13,149 nucleotides of DNA from an uncultured Collinsella sp. (GCA_902468695.1 CABQZS010000132.1:1-13149); one strand, 5' to 3'; numbered from the stretch's first letter, positions 1 to 7,961 are shown. The notes: generated by a model not told the origin, from the sequence alone. Numbers and translations are program-made.

Positions 1-647
1 CGGTCGCCGCCACGGCCACCGCGGTCGTCACGACCGCCGCGAGGACCGCGGTCCTCGTCCAGGCCCATGGCGACGAGCGGAGCGATGACCTTATCGAGAG
101 CGGCCATCAGCTCGGTGGCCTCCTCGTAAGAAAGCTCAGGCAGGAGCTTCTCCTTCTTGTTGGCAAGCTCGACCAGGCCCTCAGCGGCATCCTCGGCAGC
201 GAAGACAACGATCTTGCGCATATCGCCCTCGGCGTCGTCGATGCGGCCAACCAGATCGGCAGCCTCGGCCTCGGCCATCAGGCCATCGAGCTCACGAAGG
301 CGCATGCCCAACAGGTCGGACATTTCCTTCTGCTCCATCTTGGGCTTGAGGTCAAGGAGCTTGATGGCGCGCTCGATGTTCGCCATGCGCTCGGCCTTGG
401 CCTCCTCCTCTTTGGAAATAGCAAAGCGACGGCTACGCAGCAGGCGGGCGGCCTTCTGCATCTTGTCCATCAGCTCTTCGTCATCGTAATCAACGGCGGC
501 CTCGACAACCTCGGCCTCCTCCTCGGCGGAAACCTCGTCAGCAGCCTCAACCTCGGCAGCTTCGGTCTCCACGGTCTCGACTGCCTCGACCTCGGCAGCC
601 ATGGTCTCGTTCTCGGTCTCGTTCATAATCTCTTCGTTCTCAGACAT
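1..647 (-). CDS. MarR-like winged-helix protein with acidic N-terminus and Arg/Gly-rich tail (partial, 3' end off the left edge)
   Basis: The frame starts at the ATG at 647-645, with AAGGAG 5 bases upstream on the minus strand, and stays open to base 1 (about 215 codons seen). Three parts are visible. Residues 1-55 are very rich in Glu, Ala and Val (MSENEEIMNETENETMAAEV) and probably disordered. Residues of about 60-150 hold a helical stretch and a weak winged-helix match: LLDLKPKMEQKEMSDLLGMR, then a recognition-helix-like RELDGLMAEAEAADLVGRID and a DMRKIVV wing, the order seen in MarR proteins. The visible end is Arg/Gly-rich (GPRGGRDDRGGRGGDR), like RNA-binding RGG tails. The MarR relation is inference from the motif order. 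Function is unknown; a nucleic-acid-binding regulator is the simplest reading. It lies downstream of the MFS gene on the same strand, but 152 bases separate them, so it probably has its own promoter. Confidence 0.8.
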   Translation of the reverse strand, partial: MSENEEIMNETENETMAAEVEAVETVETEAAEVEAADEVSAEEEAEVVEAAVDYDDEELMDKMQKAARLLRSRRFAISKEEEAKAERMANIERAIKLLDLKPKMEQKEMSDLLGMRLRELDGLMAEAEAADLVGRIDDAEGDMRKIVVFAAEDAAEGLVELANKKEKLLPELSYEEATELMAALDKVIAPLVAMGLDEDRGPRGGRDDRGGRGGD

Positions 648-799
648 GAGACTCCTTCTTGGCCCTCTCGGGCATCATCGCCCCATTCGCGGGGCCCGTC
701 GCGCACTCTTTGCGCTTTAAACATTCATGCCTCTCGGCAAAACGTCCATTAGTTTATGGTGTCGCCATCCAATCTAGCTGCAGAATCTATGTGCACACA
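648..799. other. Leader/intergenic region between the winged-helix gene and the MFS gene
   Basis: This is the 5' leader of the winged-helix gene and the 3' flank of the MFS gene, both minus strand. It holds three small hairpins: GCCCC/GGGGC at 680-695, GCGCA/TGCGC at 701-715, and TGCC/GGCA with a GAGA loop (minus-strand sense) at 728-739. None has a proper U-tract in the minus-strand sense, so I cannot call a terminator for the MFS gene. I see no convincing -35/-10 pair either. Confidence 0.4.
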
Positions 800-2215
800 T
801 TAATGCGACATGTGCGACTCGCGACGAGCGTACACCAGCGACACCGCGAACCCGACCACGGCAATTACAGCCGCCACACGCACGGCAGTTGCAAATCCAA
901 TCGCCTGGGCAACGTCCGTCGCAGCGCCAGCGGTGCCGGCAGTCGCCGCAGAACTCGAGAGCAGGCCGATAAACAGCGACGGGCCAAACGATGCGGCAAT
1001 CATGTTCCACGTGTTGAGCAATGCCGTTCCGTGAGGATGCTCAGCGGCAGGAAGCGTCTCCAAGCCGGCCGTCTGCGAGGGGCTCAGCACCAGGCCGACT
1101 CCGGCATACACCACAACGGTCAGCGCCACGACGACGCCGATGTTCATGCTTGCCGCCGTCATCGAGATTGCAGTCTGCCCCACGGCAATCAGGGCAAAGC
1201 CGACCGGCAGCAGCGGCCATGCGCCACGGGCGTCCATCACGCGTCCGCCCACAATCGAGGTCACGGCGTTGCAGGCAATCGCCGGCAAAATGAGCAGGCC
1301 CGCAACAAGTGCGGTCATGCCGTAGGCACCTTCAAAATAGAGTGGCAACAAAACACTCATCGAGAACGTCGTCATCATCGACACCACCACAAGCAGGCAC
1401 GCAGGCCAAAAGCGAACGCTCACCATGGGACGCACGTTAAGCACCGGATGCTCGAGCTTGAGCTGACGGGCCGCAAACAGGCCGAGCAGCACAACGGCAG
1501 CGAAAAGCGCCACGACACCGGCAATCAGATTGGTCGAGAACTCACCCACGGAATACACAAACGCCGTAATGCCGGCAGCGAGCAAAACAACCGACAGAAT
1601 GTCAAGCGCGGTGTTCGAGCGCTCTCCGACATTCTGGACATGCTTTACGCCCGCCGCAGCGACCGCAATGCCGCCCACCAGCGGCACTACGAACACCGCC
1701 CTCCAGCCAAATAACGTGCACATAAGACCGCTAATCACGGGTCCAAACGCCGGTCCTAGCGTAATGCAGGCGCCGCCCAGGCTCAGATACAGACCGAGCT
1801 TCTCGCGCGGGGCGCAAGACAGCACCACGTTCATCATGAGCGGGAACAAGATGCCCGATCCCGCAGCCTGCAAAATACGACTTGGCAGCAAAACGCTAAA
1901 CGACGGAGCGACCAGGCACAGGACTTCGCCGGCGACCATGCATCCGCATGCGAAAAACAGCAGCTTGCGCGTCGAGAAACGGCCGGACAGGAAGGCCATG
2001 ATGGCCGTAAAAATCGACGTCACGATCATGTAGCCCGAGACGAGCCACTGTGCCGTGGTGGCACTCACCGAAAAGGCCGCCATAATGTCGTGCAACGCCA
2101 CGTTAATGATGTTCTCGTTAAACGCGGCAACAAAGGCTGCAATATACATTACGACGAGAATCGCCGCAGAGGCCGATGGCGCTACTTGAACTTGTTGCTG
2201 AGATTTGCTCCCCAT
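800..2215 (-). CDS. MFS transporter, DHA2/EmrB-QacA-like drug:H+ antiporter
   Basis: A 471-residue, almost entirely hydrophobic membrane protein. The first helix carries NENIINVALHDI (residues 33-44), equivalent to the D-x-x-I/V-V-N-V-A-L motif of the 14-helix DHA2 branch. GRFSTRK (78-84) fits the motif A loop between helices 2 and 3. GPAFGP (154-159) is motif C, the antiporter signature. The family exports drugs or small metabolites using the proton gradient; the substrate cannot be read from sequence. The start chosen is the ATG at 2215-2213 (MGSKSQQQ), because AGGAAGG lies about 6 bases upstream and the hydrophilic N-terminus is of normal length. The frame is open 137 codons further upstream, but that part is non-membrane, lacks a good start and would overlap the divergent deformylase-like gene. 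It is transcribed away from the deformylase/LysR pair, so LysR control is possible. Confidence 0.9.
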   Translation of the reverse strand: MGSKSQQQVQVAPSASAAILVVMYIAAFVAAFNENIINVALHDIMAAFSVSATTAQWLVSGYMIVTSIFTAIMAFLSGRFSTRKLLFFACGCMVAGEVLCLVAPSFSVLLPSRILQAAGSGILFPLMMNVVLSCAPREKLGLYLSLGGACITLGPAFGPVISGLMCTLFGWRAVFVVPLVGGIAVAAAGVKHVQNVGERSNTALDILSVVLLAAGITAFVYSVGEFSTNLIAGVVALFAAVVLLGLFAARQLKLEHPVLNVRPMVSVRFWPACLLVVVSMMTTFSMSVLLPLYFEGAYGMTALVAGLLILPAIACNAVTSIVGGRVMDARGAWPLLPVGFALIAVGQTAISMTAASMNIGVVVALTVVVYAGVGLVLSPSQTAGLETLPAAEHPHGTALLNTWNMIAASFGPSLFIGLLSSSAATAGTAGAATDVAQAIGFATAVRVAAVIAVVGFAVSLVYARRESHMSH

Positions 2216-2420
2216 GCATTTCCTTCCTCTTGGAACGACAGTCGCATCGCCCCAGAGGAACGGTCCAGGGCGAAAAATGAGCCCTAGACTTACGCCAGAC
2301 GCCGTACACGACGAATCTGGCAACATGGTCCAACATCGAAAGATTGTAACGCGGACGCACAGCTTTCCTTCCGCGCTATTATTAAAAGTCCACGAAAGCA
2401 TAAGACATGAGGAGCCCGCC
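2216..2420. promoter_or_regulatory. Divergent promoter region between the MFS and deformylase-like genes
   Basis: These 205 bases must hold promoters in both directions. On the plus strand, TATTAT at 2377-2382 is a good -10 candidate for the deformylase-like gene, but no matching -35 is visible at 16-18 bases. Possible control elements are the direct repeat CAACAT-GGTC-CAACAT at 2321-2336 (10-base period, one DNA turn), an inverted repeat GCCAGA/TCTGGC at 2294-2321, and AGGGC-N9-GCCCT at 2267-2285. The last would form a 7-bp hairpin with one G-U pair in the MFS leader. None matches a named regulator site I can identify. Confidence 0.4.
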
Positions 2421-2831
2421 ATGATTAAGCCCATCATGAAATCCGAGTTCTTTTTGCGTCTGCCTTCCGAAGACGCGGGACCCGACGATGCCGCGACCGG
2501 GCAGGATCTCCTAGATACACTCCACGAGCATGAGCGCGAGTGCGTGGGCCTCGCCGCCAACATGATCGGCGTGCGCAAACGCATCATCTGCGTAAAGGAC
2601 GGCAACAGGACACTCCTGATGTACAACCCTCAAATTCTTGAGCAGGTCAATGCCTATCAGACGAGCGAAGGATGTCTCTCGCTGATCGGCGAGCGTCCCT
2701 GTACCCGCTATCGCCGCATTAAGATTGAGTATTTGGACGAGAACTTCGTCCACCGCATCAAAAACTTCTCGGGCTACGCCGCCGAGATCATCCAGCACGA
2801 AATCGACCACTGCAATGGCGTCGTGGTTTAG
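2421..2831 (+). CDS. def: Short peptide deformylase-like protein
   Basis: A 136-residue member of the peptide deformylase family, metal hydrolases that remove the formyl group from the N-terminal Met of new proteins. The three family motifs are present: motif 1 CVGLAAN (41-47), motif 2 EGCLS (83-87, metal-ligand Cys85) and motif 3 QHEIDH (125-130, ligands His126 and His130, catalytic Glu127). Motif 1 normally ends in Gln (GxGLAAxQ); the Gln that follows GLAA in the active-site loop is replaced by Asn47, and the protein is about 30 residues shorter than housekeeping deformylases. I recall short forms with the same AAN motif in Firmicutes and related gut bacteria. It may be an accessory deformylase or have shifted specificity. 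The start is the ATG at 2421, with GAGGAG 8 bases upstream. Only 36 bases separate it from the LysR gene, so the two are probably co-transcribed. Confidence 0.85.
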   Translation: MIKPIMKSEFFLRLPSEDAGPDDAATGQDLLDTLHEHERECVGLAANMIGVRKRIICVKDGNRTLLMYNPQILEQVNAYQTSEGCLSLIGERPCTRYRRIKIEYLDENFVHRIKNFSGYAAEIIQHEIDHCNGVVV

Positions 2832-2867
2832 GCCACCCGCCAAAATGAGGGTACCGGAGGCCTCCCT

Positions 2868-3791
2868 ATGGATATCAGCCGCTTTGGCGAATTCGCCATC
2901 TTAGCGCAGTCACGCACGTTTCTTGATGCGGCGGAACTGCTTTTCATGTCGCAATCAACCCTCTCCAAGCACATCATGGCAATGGAGCACGAACTCGGCT
3001 GCAAGCTCATCGATCGAAGCCAGCGCCACGTAACACTCACCGCGCAAGGTGAAGCGCTCCTCCCCTATGCGCAAAAAATTGCGACGCTTCAGCATCGCTA
3101 TCTTGCCGCCATTCAAATAGGTGCAGGTGAGCCGCTCGAGCACCTCACCGTAGGTTCTATCCCCATTATGGCCCCTTATGGGATTACGGACGCCGTCATC
3201 GATTTTCAGCAGGCGAACCCCTCATATTCTGTCGAGCTCATCGAAGGCGAGGGCGACACACTCAAGCGCATGCTCCTGCACGAGGACATTGACCTGGCCT
3301 TCATCCGTGACAGCGGCGCCATCGAGCCGGAGTTCAAAAAGATTCCCTTTACGACCGACCGGCTCGTGGCCGTCCTTCCGCTCGACCATCCACTCGCCGA
3401 ACGTGACACCGTCGAGATAGACGACCTTATCGACGAGAATTTCCTCATGCTTCCCCAAGGCTCGTTCGTAAGCGAGCTCGTCCTTTCCCTTTGTCGCGAA
3501 GCTGGATTTGGCCCACGTGTTACGTTCACCGGCAAACGAGCCGAGAACATCATCTCTCTTGTCGCACGCGGCGCCGGTGTCTCATTCCTCATGCGCAAGC
3601 CGGCGGAATCGCTTACCAGCGGAAAGGTAGCCTTGGTGCCGCTTGAGCCCGCGACGACCTCCGAGGTCAGGCTCTACCTCAAGCGGAACGCCGCGCACTC
3701 GCAGGCGGTCGTCTCGTTCATTGGCTTCCTCCCCTACCGTCAGCTCCTGCAGGGCGACCGTGCGTCTTCCATCGCGGCACGACCGTCATAA
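2868..3791 (+). CDS. LysR-family transcriptional regulator
   Basis: A 307-residue protein of typical LysR length. The N-terminal winged helix-turn-helix covers residues 1-60 (FLDAAELLFMSQSTLSKHIM, then ELGCKLIDR and VTLTAQG), followed by a linker helix and a periplasmic-binding-protein-like effector domain from about 90 to 295 (LTVGSIPIM, DIDLAFIRD, LVAVLPLDHPLA, GAGVSFLM). Family members are tetramers that bind T-N11-A dyads and activate when a small molecule binds the effector domain. The start at 2868 has GGAGG 7 bases upstream. It follows the deformylase-like gene closely and is convergent with the PTS/ceramidase-like operon. A T-N11-A dyad lies upstream of that operon, so this protein is a reasonable regulator of it, but the divergent MFS gene is an equally ordinary target. 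The ligand is unknown. Confidence 0.92.
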   Translation: MDISRFGEFAILAQSRTFLDAAELLFMSQSTLSKHIMAMEHELGCKLIDRSQRHVTLTAQGEALLPYAQKIATLQHRYLAAIQIGAGEPLEHLTVGSIPIMAPYGITDAVIDFQQANPSYSVELIEGEGDTLKRMLLHEDIDLAFIRDSGAIEPEFKKIPFTTDRLVAVLPLDHPLAERDTVEIDDLIDENFLMLPQGSFVSELVLSLCREAGFGPRVTFTGKRAENIISLVARGAGVSFLMRKPAESLTSGKVALVPLEPATTSEVRLYLKRNAAHSQAVVSFIGFLPYRQLLQGDRASSIAARPS

Positions 3792-3853
3792 TCCCCGCTG
3801 CTCCACAACCGCAGACTTGTGACCGCAAACACGATGACAGCGGCACGAAACAC

Positions 3854-3894
3854 AAATATGCCTCGGGCAGCACGTCGCCGTCCGAGGCATATTT
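3854..3894. terminator. Shared hairpin terminator between convergent LysR and PTS genes
   Basis: A perfect 13-bp inverted repeat, AAATATGCCTCGG at 3854-3866 and CCGAGGCATATTT at 3882-3894, with a 15-base loop. A run of A on one side and T on the other gives a short U-rich end in both directions, suited to ending both the LysR transcript (stop at 3791) and the PTS transcript (stop at 3915). The U-tracts are short, so efficiency is uncertain. Confidence 0.75.
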
Positions 3895-3914
3895 AATCAA
3901 AGTGCGCAGAAAGA

Positions 3915-5357
3915 CTAGTCCACCGAGATGTTGAGTGCCTTACCGCCCTCGTCCTTCTTGGTACCGATCACCATAGCGGCGACAAGAGCCAGAACGAAAG
4001 CGACCACACCGGAGATGACAAGGCCGATAAAGCCCGTGTCGATGCCGGCAGGGTTAATAAAGCTCGGGAAACCGAGCGGGCCGGAGGCGCCGAAGGCATA
4101 GAGCTTGGCACCCATGAGGCCGGCAATGGCGCCGCCTACACCAGCGGAAATAAAGGTTGCCCACATAAGGCGCTTACGCGGCAGCAAGATGGCGTAAAGC
4201 GCAGGCTCGTTGACACCGAAAATCGAAGAGACAAGGGCGGAAATGTTGACGGCAGCATTTTCCTCGGAGTCCTTGGTTCGGATGATCATGCCAAGCACAG
4301 CGCCGGCGATGGCACAACCGCCTGCATACACGAGCGGGTTAATGAGGTCATAGCCGTAGGTTGCGACATCGAGGAACCACAGCGGGATGATGCCCCAGTG
4401 CAGGCCGAACATGACGAGCAGGCTCCAGAACGTGCCGATGACGAAGCCGGCGATGGCGGGTTGGAAGTTGATGAGCATCAGAATGATCTGGGCAACGATG
4501 TTGGAGAGGACCGTCATGACCGGACCGACCACAAGCAGGCCAAGGATGCCGCAAATGAGGAGCGTCAGGATGTTGGAGAAGAACGAGCTCACAAGCGCGG
4601 GCAGCGCGTTAGAAAGGGCCTTGTGCACCTTGGAGGCAATCCAGACGATAAAGATCGCAGGCAGAATCGTCGATGAGTAATTCTGCATGATCAGCGGGAT
4701 GCCAAAAATATCACCGTAGACATTGGACTCGAAGACCGTACCGGCGCCGAGCGTGTAGAGCGGATCTCCGCCCATAAGGGCAACGAGCGTCGGATAGACG
4801 AGGATACCGCCGAGCGCCATTCCCATAACGGGCTTAAGTCCGAACTTCTTGGCCGACGTCCAGCCAATGATTAGCGGAAAGTAATAGAAGACCGAATCTC
4901 CGATTGCCGAGAGCGTCACATACGTATTGCTGTCCTTGGCAAGCCAACCGGCAACCGTGCAGAGCGCGAGCATCGACTTGATAAAGCCACCGGCCATAAG
5001 CACGCCAAGAACCGGTTGCAGAATCTCGGAGATGATGGCCAGCAGACGCGAGAATGGATCGCCCTTTTTGACGTCGTCGCCTTCATCGATATCGAGTGCG
5101 GGTTTGGAGTCGAACCCGCCAATCTGAACAAGGTCGTTGTAGACGGCCTCGACAGTGGCACCAATCACGACCTGATACTGTCCGCCGGCCTGGATGACGT
5201 CAACGACGCCCTTCGTCGCCTTAAGCTCATTGGTCTGGGCGAGCGATTCATCCTTGAGGTGGAAGCGGAGACGCGTAATGCAGTGGCTCACGTCTAACAC
5301 ATTGTCTCGACCACCGACCTTTGTGATGATTTCATCGCAAAGCTTCTGGTATTTCAT
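3915..5357 (-). CDS. PTS EIIBC permease, glucose superfamily, beta-glucoside type
   Basis: A 480-residue sugar phosphotransferase permease that imports and phosphorylates a sugar in one step. Residues 1-80 are the EIIB domain with the phosphorylated Cys26 in DVSHCITRLRF. Residues of about 105-470 are the EIIC membrane domain, with GGDPLYTLG (196-204), FGLHWGIIPLW (317-327, conserved His320) and GVNEPALYAI (381-390), the equivalent of the GITEP signature. No EIIA domain follows, so a separate EIIA must supply the phosphate. The start at 5357-5355 has AAGGAG 6 bases upstream and gives a normal EIIB N-terminus (MKYQKLCDEI). A longer start (MKSMLYPAQKKENS) is poorer. It is the last gene of an operon with ceramidase-like hydrolases rather than the usual phospho-beta-glucosidase and antiterminator, so the substrate may be unusual, perhaps a glycoside or sugar with an amide. 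Confidence 0.92.
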   Translation of the reverse strand: MKYQKLCDEIITKVGGRDNVLDVSHCITRLRFHLKDESLAQTNELKATKGVVDVIQAGGQYQVVIGATVEAVYNDLVQIGGFDSKPALDIDEGDDVKKGDPFSRLLAIISEILQPVLGVLMAGGFIKSMLALCTVAGWLAKDSNTYVTLSAIGDSVFYYFPLIIGWTSAKKFGLKPVMGMALGGILVYPTLVALMGGDPLYTLGAGTVFESNVYGDIFGIPLIMQNYSSTILPAIFIVWIASKVHKALSNALPALVSSFFSNILTLLICGILGLLVVGPVMTVLSNIVAQIILMLINFQPAIAGFVIGTFWSLLVMFGLHWGIIPLWFLDVATYGYDLINPLVYAGGCAIAGAVLGMIIRTKDSEENAAVNISALVSSIFGVNEPALYAILLPRKRLMWATFISAGVGGAIAGLMGAKLYAFGASGPLGFPSFINPAGIDTGFIGLVISGVVAFVLALVAAMVIGTKKDEGGKALNISVD

Positions 5358-5550
5358 GGAATTCTCCTTTTTCTGAGCGGGGTATAGCATCGATTTCATG
5401 CCTCCGTAGTCGACGTGGGAGGGCAAGGAACCCGCTTCCCCCTTTGAAATCCGCGGACGCACGTACGCCCGGGATGCGAAACGGCAGAGAAGATGGAAGA
5501 TGCCGATCACATGGCGGCGAGCCTCATTGGCCCATATCGCGCAATCAGGT
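5358..5550 (-). other. 193-base gap between ceramidase-like gene 2 and the PTS gene
   Basis: This is far longer than the 18- and 26-base gaps elsewhere in the operon. On the minus strand the PTS frame is open throughout, but no start with a good ribosome binding site occurs until 5357. A TATACC element lies about 20-30 bases upstream of the PTS start but lacks a credible -35. No strong terminator or antiterminator-type hairpin is evident. It may hold a second weak promoter or an mRNA-processing site; I cannot tell which. Confidence 0.35.
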
Positions 5551-6669
5551 CTACAGACGCGAATCTGCTGCGCCGAGAAGTCTCGTCGTCTGGCAGAACT
5601 TGTCACACAGACGTTCCGGTTCGCCCTGGGGAATCTGAGTACGCTCGGTCTCAAAGGAGAGGCCGTACTCGCGTGCCGGAAGGAAATACTCGAAATAGCC
5701 GTTGGTGTAACCGCAAACTATTCCCTCGACCGGGCATTCGCGCTTCATGCGAATACCCAGGTCGCTGCCGAGCTCACTCGGGAACACAAAGAGATGCAGG
5801 CCGCCCAAACTGATGACGGCACACTTAAGCGTGAGCGAAAAGTCGTCATGGGCAACGGTGTGATAGAACGTCTGAGGCTCGATGCGGTCGAGAACGACCT
5901 CGCGATCGAGCTTGATCTGGGAAATCGCCTCGGCAAGACCGGTCGAAACGCGCTCGACCTCGAGAATGCCGCGTCCCTGGCGAAAATTGCGGTCGCTACA
6001 GTCGCCAGCAGCACCGACGACCATGGCCGGATAGTAACCGAGACTCTGAGCGAGCTTTTTGCCGGTAAGACCGGCGAGTTCGCTCGTGAGCTCCGTGCAG
6101 TCGGGTCCGACGCAAGCGGAATGCACCGCCCAGTTCACAAAGCCCGCAAATGGCTTGCCTTCGGTATCGAAGAACGATACGACAATGACCTCATTGTCGG
6201 CGAGTTCACCTGGGATGATGCGGTTGTCGTAGAAACCGGTGATGACCTGCTTGCCCAAGCGACAAATCGCGGGCTGTGCGTTGGCGCGGCACTCCTCAAA
6301 GCATTGGCAAATGGCATCGAGGAACCAGCGGTAGTAGTTCTCGTCGAATTTTCCCGTCCACCAGCTGCGGTGGTAAGCGACGATTGAAGTATGGTCGTGC
6401 GTCGCCGAGAGCAGAACGCAATCACGGTCAATGCCGTAGCGCTCGGCGAGCATTGTCTTGACTTCCTCGGCCATGCTTTCCTCGAACTCGAGGACATCGG
6501 CATTAAAGAGAAACACTTCACGTTCGCCTTGCTGGAAGAGGATGGCGTTGGCGAAGACGTCGTCATGGACGCCCGTCGCAGGTTCAAGACGGTTGGGAAG
6601 ATTGCGGTAGCCAATCAGGTAGATGTCGCCCTGTGGGGTAATTTTGCGGCGCGCGTGTCCAATGTTCAT
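5551..6669 (-). CDS. Neutral/alkaline ceramidase-like hydrolase (complete ligand set), cytosolic
   Basis: A 372-residue protein related to the N-terminal catalytic domain of neutral/alkaline non-lysosomal ceramidases, zinc amidases that split N-acyl bonds. The start of the fold is clear: IGHARRKITPQGDIYLIGYR (residues 3-22), then GVHDDVFANAILF (33-45). Expected metal ligands are present: SATHDHTS (His91, His93), NWAVHSAC (His183), FPSELGSD (Glu299) and YTNGYFEYFLP (Tyr325 or Tyr328). The nucleophile-loop-like GAAGDCSDR (219-227) is also kept. It lacks a signal peptide and the C-terminal immunoglobulin-like domain of secreted ceramidases, so it should act in the cytosol on a soluble amide rather than on membrane ceramide. 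The ATG at 6669-6667 has AAGGAG 8 bases upstream and lies 18 bases after the previous gene. The true substrate is unknown. Confidence 0.8.
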   Translation of the reverse strand: MNIGHARRKITPQGDIYLIGYRNLPNRLEPATGVHDDVFANAILFQQGEREVFLFNADVLEFEESMAEEVKTMLAERYGIDRDCVLLSATHDHTSIVAYHRSWWTGKFDENYYRWFLDAICQCFEECRANAQPAICRLGKQVITGFYDNRIIPGELADNEVIVVSFFDTEGKPFAGFVNWAVHSACVGPDCTELTSELAGLTGKKLAQSLGYYPAMVVGAAGDCSDRNFRQGRGILEVERVSTGLAEAISQIKLDREVVLDRIEPQTFYHTVAHDDFSLTLKCAVISLGGLHLFVFPSELGSDLGIRMKRECPVEGIVCGYTNGYFEYFLPAREYGLSFETERTQIPQGEPERLCDKFCQTTRLLGAADSRL

Positions 6670-6687
6670 GCACGTTCTCCTTCTGTG

Positions 6688-7935
6688 TCACGCCGCATTC
6701 AAGGCGGCAATGATGATTTCGACGAGGCGCTCATGGGATCCGGCGGCAAAACCGGAGTTCATAGCCTCATAGGTGATTTTTTCGTACGCGTCGGGAGCCG
6801 GTAGGTACTTCTGTCCGCCGTTGACGAGCGTGGCAAAAAACACAGAGCCGGACCGGGCGGCGCGCACAGTGGCGCCGAATGCACTCGAGACCTCGGGTTG
6901 TACGCCGACAAGCTCGACGTTTCCCAGCCGGAGCAGATAGACCCTCGTGCGCTGCTCGCCAGCGGCATGAAACTCATACGTTCGGTGCGGGGCCAAAGAG
7001 TGAAAATCGGCGCGTGTCTGAGCGGGCAGGAGAACGTCGACCGTTCGGGCATCGATGCCGGTAGCGTCATCCTCACGCGCCATGCGAGCGGCCTCGACTA
7101 AAGCATCGCCCAAGGCCTGCCCCTGCTGGTGCAGCATGCGGTATCCGTCCTCATGGGCATCGACCGTCTGCTTAACGCCGGCCGCATCGAACATGACGTT
7201 CATGGCGCGCTCCGCCGGACCTTGGTCGCCCGCGGCGCCTGGCAGCAACAGGGCAACGCCGCCCAGCTCGCGCTCGAGTGACATGGCGGCAAAACCAAAG
7301 AGGTCTCCGCTCGCCATGCGCCTCCCCTCGGAGTCGCGCGACCCGTCGAGCACGGAGGACTGAACGTCCGCCGTCGCGAGCACGGCAACATACTCGCCCC
7401 CGGCATCCCTTATGGCGAGTACGGGCATCGTGTGGTCGGCAAACCCCCTGGGATTCGAGCCCAACCACCAGCCGGCAGGCGTCTCAATGTCGCGATTAAC
7501 GTTCACGGGGCATTCGCCCTCCACAGTGGCGAGCGTGGCAGAGCGAATGCCCGCAACAGCGCGCTCGACAGCCGTGCGGGCGGCAGCGACGAGCGCTGCG
7601 CGATAGCGCTCGTTGCGATTGCGGGTAGCATCGTCGGCAAGATGCCTGGGAGTGCGGACGTGAGGCATGGAAAACGTGTGGGTAGGAACCACCCAAGAAT
7701 AAGCACCGCTGCAATTGGCGGCATCCTCAACAACCTCACGCAGATCGGCGAGTAGAGCCGGAGCGATCGAGGTGACCTCAAGCGAAAGGACGCAGGCGCG
7801 TCGCCCCGTCCCCTCGATGATAAGGGCACGGGCGAAGACCTCATGACGGAGTTCGTCGAAACCGTCGAACGGCAACACGTCCCCAAGATCGATGGCCACA
7901 CGAGCGGCCCCAGCCCTCATCTCTCCTTCGTCCAT
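6688..7935 (-). CDS. Second neutral-ceramidase-like protein with altered active site
   Basis: A 415-residue homologue of the same ceramidase N-terminal family. Family landmarks: HEVFARALII (31-40), PTHTFSMPHV (84-93, His86), VNVNRD (144-149), LLPGAAGDQGP (230-240), VQPEVSS (345-351, Glu348) and NGGQKYLPAPDAYEKITYEA (372-391). Two expected ligand positions differ: the second His of the THTH motif is Phe88, and the His of the F-x-x-H motif appears as Gln192 in ATADVQSS. It may have lost zinc catalysis, acquired another chemistry, or act as a structural partner of the neighbour. No signal peptide is seen. The start at 7935-7933 has GGGGAG 8 bases upstream; a second Met five residues on has its Shine-Dalgarno too close. 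It follows the amidohydrolase gene by 26 bases. Membership of the superfamily is well supported, activity is not. Confidence 0.75.
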   Translation of the reverse strand: MDEGEMRAGAARVAIDLGDVLPFDGFDELRHEVFARALIIEGTGRRACVLSLEVTSIAPALLADLREVVEDAANCSGAYSWVVPTHTFSMPHVRTPRHLADDATRNRNERYRAALVAAARTAVERAVAGIRSATLATVEGECPVNVNRDIETPAGWWLGSNPRGFADHTMPVLAIRDAGGEYVAVLATADVQSSVLDGSRDSEGRRMASGDLFGFAAMSLERELGGVALLLPGAAGDQGPAERAMNVMFDAAGVKQTVDAHEDGYRMLHQQGQALGDALVEAARMAREDDATGIDARTVDVLLPAQTRADFHSLAPHRTYEFHAAGEQRTRVYLLRLGNVELVGVQPEVSSAFGATVRAARSGSVFFATLVNGGQKYLPAPDAYEKITYEAMNSGFAAGSHERLVEIIIAALNAA

Positions 7936-7961
7936 GGCAGATACTCCCCTCTGATTGCCGC

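Noticed and set aside
659..1714. A 351-codon plus-strand frame opposite the MFS gene
   Set aside because: Arg/His-rich low-complexity translation without any domain; shadow of the transporter gene.
2216..2626. N-terminal extension of the MFS protein by 137 codons
   Set aside because: The extension has no membrane segment or good ribosome binding site and would overlap the divergent deformylase-like gene; the ATG at 2215 has both a good site and normal length.
2856..2865. GGAGGCCTCC palindrome overlapping the LysR ribosome binding site
   Set aside because: Only 10 bases with no room for a stable loop (3-bp stem at most); probably a chance feature around a Shine-Dalgarno.
5358..5550. BglG/LicT-type antiterminator target (RAT) before the PTS gene
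   Set aside because: No RAT-like sequence overlapping a terminator hairpin is visible and no antiterminator gene is nearby.
5500..6387. A 295-codon plus-strand frame opposite the 372-residue ceramidase-like gene
   Set aside because: No family resemblance, while the minus-strand gene shows a clear motif series and a good ribosome binding site.
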